From Yarrowia lipolytica (Eukaryota; Ascomycota; Dipodascomycetes; Dipodascales): 64,000 nt of DNA. The translations under genes were made by a program, and so were the position numbers. The notes under the pieces were generated by a model that worked only from the letters and a program-made list of their open reading frames with translations, was not told the origin of the DNA and did no database searches. Location of the stretch: contig NC_090770.1 in assembly GCF_001761485.1 (NCBI RefSeq), forward strand, positions 310,001-374,000, written 5' to 3'. This document shows positions 30,760 to 41,201 of this stretch, piece after piece (position 1 is the first letter of the stretch; the number at the start of each line of letters is the position of its first letter).

Positions 30760-31290
30760 TGTATATAGTAATGGAGCATCAGCTAGCGACACGTCGTGAG
30801 CTGTGTATGTGATGGTTTTCGGGATGCGGTGATTCTGTAAATAATGGGATGTAGAGGAGGTTCCAGTGAGGGACTTACTGGAAGCAGAGTCGTAAAAAGG
30901 TGCTATTATTGAGTAGTTGCACAGTTGAAGTCGCTTATCCTGTGACAATGTCATGTTCCGGATTATTCTCCCGAACACTTGCTATCTGGGATCATGAACG
31001 TGGTTATCCTGGTCAGGACGGGAAAATGGCCTGCTCATCTACAAAGTCATCGAGCCTGGTCATATTGATTTAAAATACACGTAACAATCAAACTCTTCAG
31101 AGTGGTTACCGTACCAGTACCCACGCCAATCTATCTCGATAATGCCTTCCATACACCTTCACTACAGTCAGTTGTTATTCATATCATATTCATTACAATG
31201 GTACATGGAGACATACCGATGCATAGCTAGTTCCGACCGTTAGATGAAGAGAAGTCAATCAGCAGCACGCTACGTCAAGTTACTGGCCAC
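30760..31290. other. Convergent spacer MRPS12 / ARC35
   Basis: No motif-bearing frame or RNA recognised. Confidence 0.5.
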
Positions 31291-32259
31291 CTAGTTGGGA
31301 TGCTTGAAGGTTCTTCCACTGGCGGTCTTCTTCTCCTTGACCACATTCTCCTGCTTTGCTCGGTTCAGCACCTTGAGGAACTCGCTCACTCGGAATCGCA
31401 TTCGCGAGTGCATATAGGCCTTGGAACACTTGATATGGTAGTGGAAGTAGTCTCGGAAGATTTGGATGTGCGAGATACAGTTCTCTCGTCGAGAGGCCAC
31501 AAGATGTCGGGGGAAAAGCACAAAGGTGACGTATCCCATGTTGTCGGCGTTAGAAGAGGGCTTGACAACGTCTCTGATCTCCAGCGGCGGCTCCTTTTGC
31601 GTGTACAGCACCTGGGGGGCGTTTTGGATGGCTCTTCGTCGAGCGTCAACGAATTCCTGCAGGAACACCTTTCCAAAGATTCGGTCAGTCTCGTCCTTGA
31701 AGATGGTGGAGAAGATGACGGTGACTCGGTCGTAGCTCGGTCGCACGTAGATGGACTCCTCGTCTCGGTAGTGGATCGCCATGACCTCGTTATCGGACTT
31801 TTGGGGGGCGTACAGGTCCTTGCCCTCGGCAGCAGCCTCCTCGGCCAGCTGGTCGAACTTGTCAAAGGCCTTTTCGAATGGAGCAGCAAACGTGTTTCTC
31901 TTGAGCAGTGCAATCTTGTTGACAAGCTCGTCTCGCTGCTCGGGGTCCGAGGGGATGGAGCCGTCTGTGAGGTTGAGCAGCAGCGAAACGTCGTATCCAG
32001 GCTCGGGCTCGGTCAGGTAGGGGCCATACTCCCGCTCCAGAATCTTCTTGGCGCCGCACTTGACCAGATCCTGGAAACACTTGATGTACATGGACACCAT
32101 GATGACCGTCTTGTCCTTGGGGTCCGGGTTGGAGATGTGGAAGGTGACATTGTCGAAGTCCGACACCACCTGATCGATGCCCAATGGCGGGGTTTCGGGG
32201 TCCAGACGCTCGCTGAGCACCGATTGCAGCAGCAGGTTTTGGTACTGGAGCATAAGCAT
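31291..32259 (-). CDS. ARC35: Arp2/3 complex subunit 2 (p34-Arc)
   Basis: A 322-residue protein. Family blocks include MLMLQYQNLLLQSVL, the DFDNVTFHIS strand, GYDVSLLLNL, KRNTFAAPFEKAF, and the C-terminal half with YVTFVLFPRHL, IQIFRDYFHYHIKCSKAYMH and SRMRFRVSEFLKVLNRAK. These match ARPC2/Arc35, the large scaffold that with ARPC4 clamps the mother actin filament in the Arp2/3 complex and supports cortical actin patches and endocytosis. Length fits (342 aa in S. cerevisiae). The ATG at 32259 is followed by the usual MLMLQYQN start. Secure. Confidence 0.95.
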   Translation of the reverse strand: MLMLQYQNLLLQSVLSERLDPETPPLGIDQVVSDFDNVTFHISNPDPKDKTVIMVSMYIKCFQDLVKCGAKKILEREYGPYLTEPEPGYDVSLLLNLTDGSIPSDPEQRDELVNKIALLKRNTFAAPFEKAFDKFDQLAEEAAAEGKDLYAPQKSDNEVMAIHYRDEESIYVRPSYDRVTVIFSTIFKDETDRIFGKVFLQEFVDARRRAIQNAPQVLYTQKEPPLEIRDVVKPSSNADNMGYVTFVLFPRHLVASRRENCISHIQIFRDYFHYHIKCSKAYMHSRMRFRVSEFLKVLNRAKQENVVKEKKTASGRTFKHPN

Positions 32260-33715
32260 GTTGGCGGGTCTTGTGGAGTGCTGTGTGGGAGTGCTGGGTC
32301 TCGCAGTGGGTGTATAGTCAACGTGGAGATGTGTGCTGTACCACTGCGTTAATATCGTTGGTTAGTCAGAACTCTAATGGGAAGCTGGGGACGAACCGCG
32401 CGAAAACTGGTGGCACCAAGAGCAGATTATATACGGAGAAAATGACAATTATATTCCTCGAGCTTGTGATTGATCACGTGTCACCCAAAATCTTCCCCCA
32501 GTGTTATTATTTGCCGCAGTTGCAGACTCGCTAGATGACCTTCACACCACTGTTTATGCACTCACTCGGAGATAAGCCCTCTGGGTTGCGGATGTAGGAG
32601 TTGATACTTGTGCGAGTACTGTGCAAGTACGAGTAATTGTAGCCGGAGTAGTCAATTACAGCGGTGAAGGTAATTGGTGACATATGCTGGAGACGCCGAT
32701 GGATAGATGGGGTCCCAATTGGACACGGAGGTGAAACCCCGACCTTGATAATCCATTGTTAGGAACAGTTTACTTGGGAGTATGCTTGACATTTTACTTG
32801 AACTCTATCACGAGTGACACGGGAACATGTATAATGGGATGTCTCACATCACTGATATTCCCCCTATATTGAAGTATTCCACTCTGTCAAAGTATTCCAC
32901 CCTATATCGAAGTCTTTCACGGCTGGAGCACCTTTACGATGCTTCACTACAGTATGACCCGTGCTGTTCTTCACAGTCTCTAGCCAGACCTTCGTACACT
33001 GTACTCGCACTGAACGCGAACAAGTCTCTATCCATTCAGTACAGTACCTCCCAGTTCATCTGTCTCAGAGACTAACCATCTAAAGTGTTACGTTCCTCTT
33101 AGCTCTGATTCTAATCAGATCATGGTTCTGAGCTTGGACTCGGAGGACTACGAACATGATCCCAGACGTTTTAACCTGAAAACACGGACATAGAATGCCC
33201 AATTGGGGGACCAGATTCAATTGTTTCACTCCGTCATTGCTCTGGTTTCACAATATCACTCCGGTTTGCAGTACATACTAGTGCAGTATGTAGCAAGTAC
33301 AGTTCACAGTTCGTACAAGACCACTTACAGACACCTCCAATTGCACCATGGATCCGATTTAAATGTAGTTTTTTTGCCACTGGCTCTGCAAGTTCATTCA
33401 ATAGAACAATTTTTATTCATTTGACTCAATATCATGACAATAACCACTTTTTTTATTATTCTAATGATGCATTACAGCATGTTATTACCATACCAAAATT
33501 CAACGTAAAGATGCAACTTCGACACCAAAATTATTAACTTAATATCGGTTCTACTCGAGTAAAAAGCTACTAGGGGATACTTTTGGTCTTTGAGAATAAA
33601 TATCCGATGTTATTTACTTTGTACAATGTCGATAAGGGCGTCAAAATCAAAGAAAAATTCAAAATCACTTTTTTAGTCTCTTGACCGTATTTTTTCACGT
33701 GATTTTAAGATTTTC
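32260..33715. other. Spacer upstream of tRNA-Pro
   Basis: Holds no supported gene. CACTCTGTCAAAGTATTCC-type direct repeats occur at about 32872-32908. A LINE 3'-tail motif is at 33447-33478. Confidence 0.5.
33447..33478 (-). repeat. LINE 3'-tail motif about 238 bp upstream of tRNA-Pro
   Basis: On the minus strand GCTGTAATGCATCATTAG and AATAATAAAAAAAG match the end of the 48.1-50.7 kb LINE and the copy upstream of tRNA-Thr. Orientation is opposite to the tRNA. Confidence 0.6.
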
Positions 33716-33788
33716 GGCCGTGTGGTCTAGTAGCTATGATTCTCGCTTTGGGTGTGAGAGGTCCAGGGTTCAAATCCCTGCTCGGCCC
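33716..33788 (+). tRNA. tRNA-Pro(UGG)
   Basis: Starts GGCCGTGTGGTCTAG and ends CTCGGCCC; the anticodon loop is TTTGGGT (anticodon TGG). T arm CAGGG TTCAAAT CCCTG. No intron. A T7 run follows immediately as a Pol III terminator. It matches the yeast tRNA-Pro(UGG) closely. Confidence 0.95.
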
Positions 33789-35084
33789 CTTTTTTAGATG
33801 CCCTCGAAAATCAGTCCTAATTGTTTTTTTTTTTTTATTTTTTTATCTGTCATCCCCTCCACCTTGCTTTTACGCCTTGCAACAATTTATCCAGTCCCTT
33901 AAATCACGTGTACATACTGTACTTGTCTGTTTCAACACCCTGTCTGGCAGGACATGAGATGTTGGACGGACTCTCCTGTGGGGCTCTACTTGTAGGTTTA
34001 GCAGTCAGTTATAGTCGATCTAAGGGCAGATTCTGGGAGCAATACGGGGCAGTGGAACCTATTTAGTCGACCGGATGGTGGGATTCGAAAGCTTTTATCG
34101 AGCTTTGAACGGGCAGTAGAATGGCATCTGTTGCACTAATGGCGAACGGCGCAACGCTCGGAAGGTCAAGAACTTGTAGTTTCCAAGTACGAATACCATA
34201 AGCAACCGACCATGCACCTCACCGTCCCCTCTTCATTCAACAACAGATGGCCAGTTCAAAGTCGATTAATGTTCAAAACCCCCATCTGTATGTTCCATCT
34301 GTTGCAGATGTGTGGGGTAGGATTGAAGTTAGTCGCCGACAGGGTTCTCGTTAAGGCGAGGGGAATAGTCGATAAAAGAGGTATTGAGAGCAAAAGAGGA
34401 AGAAAAACTAGACAAGTGATCATACAGATCCCTTATCAAAGCCGATCTGAACGGGTTTCCCCCTTCCTTTCTCCTACTGTAACGCTTCTTGGGTGGTACA
34501 GGAGAACCTCTCGTGAGACAAAGAAGGTGGGGGGCACTGCAGACGGAAGTCCGGAAAATGCAGACCCCGACAACAGAGTGAGGGGAGCAAATGCCAAGAC
34601 TGGTTATCTGGATGTAATTCCCATTGTCCGACAGGTTTCGGCCGAAGTTACGTTGACACAAGTTCTAATTCAACCTGTAGGCATTCGTAGGTACACCTCC
34701 CACCGCCGTACACACCTGACGCGGCTAGATTGTTTATTTGCAACTGTAACTATGTAGTAGCAAGGATACAATTAGCATTGGGTGGGTCCTTTTGATTGTG
34801 GAGACAGTTTCGAACAGTCCTGTCCCGTTGGTTCGCTGTATTGAGGTCACAATTGCGTGGTTCTGCGAGTTTACGTCTAGAGTAAGCAAAGATTGTCCAA
34901 CAATCAACTTATATCCCAATAAAACCTCACCGACACCCCTCCTACCCCACAGTACCATATCATTCCCCACAATCCAACTTAATGTGGACTTCTGCTGAGT
35001 CTTCTGAGTTTGCTGAGCTCCTTGTACTCGCCTTGTACTGGTTTCCTATATAGCCATGTTGGGGGTGTGTGTAGAGCAGTAAAA
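33789..35084. other. Spacer, no supported gene
   Basis: The 181-codon plus-strand frame at 34212-34757 has no motif and mixed codon use and was not accepted. The remainder is permease promoter DNA. Confidence 0.5.
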
Positions 35085-36590
35085 ATGAACGAATCAACCT
35101 TCCCAAAGACCTCAATTGAACATCTCGAGGACACCAAACACTCCATTGAACACCTGGAAGATGACAAGCCGTCAGTTGAGCATCTGGAAGAGACCAAGAC
35201 AGACGATCTTTATGTCCAACACAGCGTCACTTCTGGACAAGTGTCAGACGTCTCCATTTCAAAGAAGAAAGAGGGCCATCTGAAATTACACAGAAGTATA
35301 GCCGTTGGTTGCCAATTCCAAGTTTTTCTTGCTTCTCATATTGTTTCAAGGGACGTGATTGGAGTGACTGTCACGGGAGGAATTGAGCCTTTTCTGAAAC
35401 TCACCCCCTCTGAATATGAATGGTCGCAGGCAGCACTATACTTCACCTACGCTGTCTTTGTAATTCCTATGGCTTTGCTGTTTGCTAAATCGAACCCGCG
35501 CGTGTTTGCTGGAGTCCAAATGTTCATCTGGGGTCTCTGTTGCACACTGTTGGGCATCTGTGTCAATTACGGAGGTCTTACAGCGGACAGAGTGATTATG
35601 GGGGCCGTCATGAGTGTTGCGCTACCTGTAATTCTTCAGGTTACATACGAGTCTCATGGAAGATTCGAGGGACAGTTTGTCATTGCCTGCTCCTGGGCAG
35701 TATCTTGGTTCATGGTACCGCTGTTTGCCCTCATCGCCATTGCACTTGGTCTGATTACAGACGGAAAGCCCGGTTGGGCGTGGATGTTTTTCATCACCGG
35801 AATCTGTGGCTGTCTTCAGGCTCCTCTGGTGTGGAGATTGCTGCCAGACTACTTCTACCACCCCAGATGGATCAGAAAACATGGTGAAGACGGATACCAG
35901 CTGTTCAAGAAAATCACCGAAAAACACTATGCTGGAGGAAACCCGATCGAGCCCATCGAGACAGTCATTCAGGGCCTTGGAATGGCTCTCAAAGACCCCA
36001 TTGTCTGGCTCACCGGTGCCATGGGTCTCTTTACTTACAATGGTATCTTTTCGTGCTATGGAGAGCTCATGACCGTGACTCTGCACGTGCTCAAATACTC
36101 ACCAGCTCTAGGTCAATGCATCGTTTGGCCCATTCTGGTGTGGAGTTGCTTCTACTGTCTAGTTCAAAACTGGTTCTCCACTAAGTACAAGACCAACTAC
36201 CCGTTCCTGCTGGCGAACTACCTGTTTGCTATCATTGGATGGGCTCTCGTTCTGTGCACGCCCAGCCACAAGAACTTTTGGATCAAATATGGAGGAGCGT
36301 GGTTCATTATCCCCAACATGGTCGCTGCCATGCCTACTCTCGCCTGCTGGCTGGGGAGCAACGTCCAAGGAAGAAACAGAAGACTCATGAGCTTTGCCGT
36401 TTTCACCTTCATCACTAACTGGTATGGAGTCATTGTTCTGCGAACATGGGTCGCCACCGCCGCTCCTCTGTTTGTGAAAGCCGCCTGGGTCAATATGGCG
36501 TTTATGATTGCCGGCGTTGTATTCACCGCCGCCCTGGTGGTGGTGCTTAAGCTGAAGACGAGTCACGGGGCCTTCGTGTATTTGCTGTAG
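35085..36590 (+). CDS. MFS anion:cation symporter (Dal5/Tna1-like ACS family)
   Basis: From ATG 35085 (context AAAA) the product is 501 residues. The cytosolic N-terminus holds three imperfect ten-residue repeats (IEHLEDTKHS, IEHLEDDKPS, VEHLEETKTD). About 12 membrane segments follow, in two bundles of six: first at about 70-260, a charged loop with WIRKHGEDGYQLFKKI, second at about 320-500. The helix contents (GWAWMFFITG, WRLLPDYFYHP, NMVAAMPTLACW, SNVQGRNRR) match the ACS family that takes up allantoate, nicotinate, pantothenate and other carboxylates at the plasma membrane. The substrate is not deducible. The expected helix-2/3 loop motif (D-R-x-G-R) is weak. A start further upstream has no ATG. 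Confidence 0.82.
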   Translation: MNESTFPKTSIEHLEDTKHSIEHLEDDKPSVEHLEETKTDDLYVQHSVTSGQVSDVSISKKKEGHLKLHRSIAVGCQFQVFLASHIVSRDVIGVTVTGGIEPFLKLTPSEYEWSQAALYFTYAVFVIPMALLFAKSNPRVFAGVQMFIWGLCCTLLGICVNYGGLTADRVIMGAVMSVALPVILQVTYESHGRFEGQFVIACSWAVSWFMVPLFALIAIALGLITDGKPGWAWMFFITGICGCLQAPLVWRLLPDYFYHPRWIRKHGEDGYQLFKKITEKHYAGGNPIEPIETVIQGLGMALKDPIVWLTGAMGLFTYNGIFSCYGELMTVTLHVLKYSPALGQCIVWPILVWSCFYCLVQNWFSTKYKTNYPFLLANYLFAIIGWALVLCTPSHKNFWIKYGGAWFIIPNMVAAMPTLACWLGSNVQGRNRRLMSFAVFTFITNWYGVIVLRTWVATAAPLFVKAAWVNMAFMIAGVVFTAALVVVLKLKTSHGAFVYLL

Positions 36591-36778
36591 GTGATGAGAT
36601 TAGTTGTAATTGATGTGATTGTTGTGCGAGGAATGAGCCGTGAAACTTGACGAAACAAGTAGACCAGTATACTGTCAGAAGCTGAAGAATGGTGAGTGTA
36701 TCACTATCTCTATCTCCGAGCCAACACCACCTAGATATTGGACACCCGCTGAACAGACTGGCCTGTTGCACGTTTGAC

Positions 36779-36877
36779 CAAAATGAAGACTACGAGAACC
36801 TGTCTCCCAAGGAGCGAATGAAGCTCAATCCCGATAATGACTATAAGGAGCCTGAATACACCAAGAAGTGCCGTTAA
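36779..36877 (+). pseudogene. Orphan C-terminal coding remnant
   Basis: The frame reads QNEDYENLSPKERMKL and ends TKKCR before TAA 36875-36877. Codons (GAG, AAG, CTG, CGA) look like real Yarrowia coding DNA. No upstream exon with proper splice signals restores a start. Family not recognised. Confidence 0.3.
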
Positions 36878-38150
36878 TGATGAAGACGAGCATCCTGACA
36901 AGGAGTCAATATCTGTTCAGGACGATAACAAAGTCCCTGTGGCTCTGTGTGCCAGACTACCACGAAGTCTCTGAGGTCTGTATGCCGGGTGAATCCTGAC
37001 CGCGCTGATAAACCCACCCTGTTGAACACGGATAAGGAGAGAAAAGTAAGATCGAGCGTCCTTCCGAGCACCAGACAAGTTCGAAGACTTTACGATGGTC
37101 AACTTGATGCAGTGTTCAGGACAAAGTGTCATCCCACAAGTGGTCTCAGAGACTGCAGAGTGGTTATCGGACGTCTTCCCAGTAAGTCACAAGGGAAACT
37201 TGTACATAGATTAACGACCTCCACTTGACTGGATAGGTTGCACATGACTGGATAGGGCTTGTTCCGACTTCACAACACCACAGGACTCTTTGGAGGAGTA
37301 GGACTGAGCCCACATCAGGTCAACATCAGGTCATCATCTGGCCAGAAAAAATCCCCCTGCTCTTGTGGATTTATCACCACAAACGGGAACAAGGTCTCTC
37401 CGATCAGTAGTAAGTCGCCAATCCATTTGCGAGTCACTGACATATTTGATATAAATTCACTTGATATTTTTTTGAAAAATTATATATATTAAGGTTTCTG
37501 ATTGATAAGATAAAAGACGGGGGTCTGTGGGGGTCAGTATCATAACCACTCCACCATCGCTGCCTGGTTTTGAAATCGCTGTTAAGGTGCTTTTACGCAC
37601 AAGCTCGTATCGCTCAGCCACATGCCATCAGTACTTGATATATGCAGTCAGACGTCACAAACTGCAGATCTGTACATGTGGACTGTATCTTGGGTTCGAA
37701 CTGGTGATAGCGATTCTTACGGTACTGTACTAGTATTGCATTCAGAAAGGTGTATTTGAGAAAAAACTGGCTTGGAAGTGACTCCTACAGAAGGTGGAAA
37801 TCTCGTCGGTGCACGGAAAGTAGATTCCTCGGCGACAGTTAAGTAGAATGATGTTCTACTTGCTCTCAAGCGATCAATCTACTTACGACAATGCCGATAG
37901 TGATAAACTCAAGAGCAACTTATCTGAACCCGGCTACGGTCTTCTATCCGACTCTGTCTCACACGTATCGATCGATGGAGTTGAGTGTTGACCCGCAGCT
38001 CAGTGCTTCCACTGCACATCTGTCTCTGGAGTCGCGATCTCAATGAATCCATTACTGAAGCCTCTCGGCAGTCTGGATATTCTATTGAACGACACCTGAT
38101 GCAATCATGCCGTGGTACTTGTTGTGTAGAACCTACCGCTCGCCCTGATC

Positions 38151-38254
38151 GTCCGAGTGTTAGTTGAGCGTTGGTCGAATGAGCGTTTGTTTGACTGGGT
38201 GCTAGTAGACCGAATGTTAGTCGACCGAGTGTTAGTCGACCGAGTGTTAACCCT
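38151..38254. repeat. 15-bp degenerate minisatellite
   Basis: Unit GACCGAGTGTTAGTC, with two nearly perfect copies at the right end and more diverged copies (GAATGAGCG, GACTGGGTG) to the left. Confidence 0.75.
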
Positions 38255-38427
38255 GACTAACGCTTGTTAGCCCTTGCACTGTAGCAATTGACGGTTCCAG
38301 CTGATCTACGAAAATGCCATCTATCATACACAGTTAGCATTTATTCTCATATAGTCGTTAATAAGTCCCGACGCGCGGACGTCTGCTCTAAAGGTGCGTC
38401 TCTCCCATGTCGTGTCGCCACGTCTAT

Positions 38428-38775
38428 CTATCGTCCGGAAAAGTGGACCGCGATCGGAACCACAATCACCACAATCAGAATGATGACTCCAATGACCAGA
38501 CAGACCTTCATCTTGAAGTCCTTGAGCCACATGGCCTTTCGCACCCGGTTGGCGCCTCGTCGGAAGCCCTGGGCCGACACCGCCAGGTTGTCTGTCTTAT
38601 CTTGCAGCGAGTCCAGTCGTTCTCCTCTCTCCGCCACCTTGTTGATGTTCTCTCGCATGATGCCCACGGTATCGTCGATTTGCGCCTGGATGGCGGCCGT
38701 TTTGTGGTTGCCCGTATGGTGCGTCTGCGCATGGCTCTCGCCGGCGTACGGGTCGTACGGCATGGAGGACGACAT
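38428..38775 (-). CDS. SNC1: R-SNARE (synaptobrevin, Snc1/2)
   Basis: From ATG 38775 the protein is 115 residues (Snc1 of yeast is 117). The SNARE motif spans about 28-88: [35 protein letters not shown], and [16 protein letters not shown]. The zero-layer Arg is Arg50 in VAER. A single C-terminal membrane anchor ([19 protein letters not shown], about 92-110) is present. It drives fusion of secretory vesicles and endosome recycling at the plasma membrane with Sso and Sec9. An in-frame extension to 38829 exists but is not part of the family. Secure. Confidence 0.96.
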   Translation of the reverse strand: MSSSMPYDPYAGESHAQTHHTGNHKTAAIQAQIDDTVGIMRENINKVAERGERLDSLQDKTDNLAVSAQGFRRGANRVRKAMWLKDFKMKVCLVIGVIILIVVIVVPIAVHFSGR

Positions 38776-41068
38776 TGTTGTTGGTGTAGCTAGCGGCAAA
38801 TCGTATACCTGGTGGTGCGGTTCAAACACATGGTTGGTGGGGTCGCGGTTAGGGTAGATGGTGAGAACCTTGACCCATGTGTTTGGTTATTTTGGCCCGG
38901 AGGTATTTTTAGACCGAGCGGAGCGCGTTGATACGAGTTGGGGAGCGAGCTATTTTGGGCCCTTTTTTCGTTCGTTTTTGTTTACAGAAAATCCGCTTGT
39001 TTTTGGCCCGTCAATTGGACAACAGGGTCCGTCTGAGTGCGCCACGCGTGGCTGGGTAGAGTTTTGGAAGAAAAATAAAAAATAAAAATAAAAAAAAGAA
39101 AATATAAAAAAATTCATAGAACTAAAATCTGGAAAAATAAAAAAATTGGTGAGAACAAAACAGCACAGTGCAGTAAGGTAAGTAGAGAAAGGCGTTATTG
39201 TTGGAAAAAGGAAACCTTTAGCTGGTTATTTACTTAATTGTTGGGGAGTTACTGGGTACGTACAGTATGTACAGTACAGTACGTATGTGTACTGGTGTGT
39301 AATATAATGACAACCAGGTGGCGGAATTGATCCACTGATCGGGGCTTTTTGAGAAGCCCATGATTCTATGGTGAAAATATTCTGTGTTTTTCTGTTGTAC
39401 AATTGCAGGCACCGTCTTCTCGTGCTCATATCTGAAAACTTCAAAGAACCGTCTTGGCACATAAATGACAATTATTCACCCAATTCGACTCACTCTGAGC
39501 ATTTTATGACTGTAAAAATGTCCACGATATGTATTTTGACGGGAATGTTACCTTTTTCGATCTCCTGATATACTCATATTCTCTTGGGTGTCTCCGAAGA
39601 CGGACAACCGGCTCACGGAGTCAATCTTAAGTAATTACCAACTATAATTATAACAAATTGTAGTGGAATACGTAACAACAACAGAGCCAGACTAGAGGGA
39701 TCCAGGAGATTTTGAGGAGTTGCAACATCTAATGTTTACATCAGAAAAAGGTACTATTAGTACAAGTACACTACATTATTGTCCCTCTTGGCGAGTATCA
39801 CTATCTAGAGTCACTCTTTCCAGCATAACACTACTCCGCGGAGAGTATTTGACACCATTGTCTGACCTGAGGAGATTATAAAAGAGGAAATGCTCCGGTA
39901 AATGTCCAGGCCCAAAAAATCGTTGCAAAGGACGCCTGGAACATATCTCTCAGTGCCCAGAACATCCCTAAAATGAACGTTGGAACTTGCTCGTCCGCAG
40001 ATCATCTCAATTCCGTAGAGGTCATGAGGTCTTAGGGACCAAATCGCCTCCCCAGATCCACTCATCTCTCTCTTTTTCCCATTCTTTGGTTCTGGCTCTC
40101 GTGACGTCATCAGTGCACAAGAAAGTTGGTGTCTGGTGAATGAAGGAGGACTAACTGTCAGTATTGTACATTACTGTTGGTGATGCAAGAGGTTGCGAAT
40201 ATGGAGAATAAGGACAAGGATCTTGCTACCACAGAGATGATATGACAACATCAGTGCTTGTATTTACTGTTTTTTGGCCGGACTCGTCGAAGAGCCGAGA
40301 AAACTCGATTACTTTTCTCCCATACTTCTCTCCCATACCGATTACGTCTCCCCAACCAACACTAATACGCCATGTCTGGCAAATCCCGGAATAACTATTC
40401 GTACTGGTAGCTTTCTCCATTCCGTTCCATCTCATTTCATTTCACTTGCCGGTCTCTCTTTCTGTCCAACCTAATCCAATCAGGAATGTCGGGTTCGTCC
40501 GCTCGTTCATATATGTATGTATTCGACACGTGTGGCTTGACTGCGGCTCCCGTGCTTTCTGCCGTGCCATCTCGCATCGTCTACACGACGCAAAAGTCGC
40601 GGAATCGGTGCGACTTCGACCGGTGGGCGTTTGTTGCAACTTTTTACGATTTCAACTGCCTATAATATCGCCCGGATTCAGTCTCAACGGTCGTCAAGTC
40701 GCCATGACCTCCCCCCGCTACCATTGGCGAATCCAATCAAGCTTCGCGCCGTCCAAACTTGTCTTTCTGAAAAACAGTTTGAAACAGAAGCCTGTCTTAT
40801 CTAGATAGCGACGCACGCAACCACGCAACCACCAGACGTGTGTCCCAGCCCGGGCCAAGACCCGATAACGCGCGATAAGCGGCTAAGTTTGCTTGTTCGA
40901 GTCTTGGCAGGCTTGGCAATGCCCCTCAGACGAGGTTTTCTCGACCACAATACCCTCCAACGCCCACTCCCTTCCTGCCCTTTTTGAACCCACTACACGC
41001 CCCGACCATGCCCCCCCCCCCCCCCCCAAAGCTAACATGGGCCTTTAGTGTTAGTGTTTGAGCGACTG
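38776..41068. other. Long spacer, no supported gene
   Basis: A-rich DNA at 39070-39145, palindromic GTACAGTATGTACAGTAC-type words at 39255-39285, and a C17 run at 41011-41027. Frames present show no motif. The right end is the permease promoter. Confidence 0.5.
41011..41027. repeat. C17 homopolymer
   Basis: Seventeen C residues in a row, 42 bp before the permease TATA box; length may be assembly-sensitive. Confidence 0.9.
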
Positions 41069-41076
41069 TATATAAG
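41069..41076 (+). promoter_or_regulatory. TATA box of the permease
   Basis: TATATAAG, 126 bp upstream of the ATG at 41202. Confidence 0.6.
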
Positions 41077-41201
41077 TGGAATCGGAAATTTCGACGAGTA
41101 AATCACTCACCAGTCGTCGGCATAGTGTCGTCGCTTTTCCCTCCTGTCCTTATCGCCATCGCTCCCCTCACCATCTCCTTTTCCGCTGCTCCAAACCCAC
41201 C

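Larger units (their letters stand above)
36591..38427. other. Spacer with a coding remnant and a minisatellite
   Basis: Around 36779-36877 a plus-strand frame with good codon use (NEDYENLSPKERMKLNPD) ends at TAA but has no proper start; it may be the end of a lost gene. Short ACATCAGGTC repeats are at 37313-37332. A minisatellite lies at 38151-38254. Confidence 0.5.

Noticed and set aside
31300-32352. 350-codon frame antisense to ARC35
   Set aside because: Mirror of strong codon bias in the real gene; the sense frame has a full ARPC2 domain.
34212-34757. 181-codon plus-strand frame
   Set aside because: No recognisable motif, uneven codon use, and it starts and ends without promoter or 3' signals.
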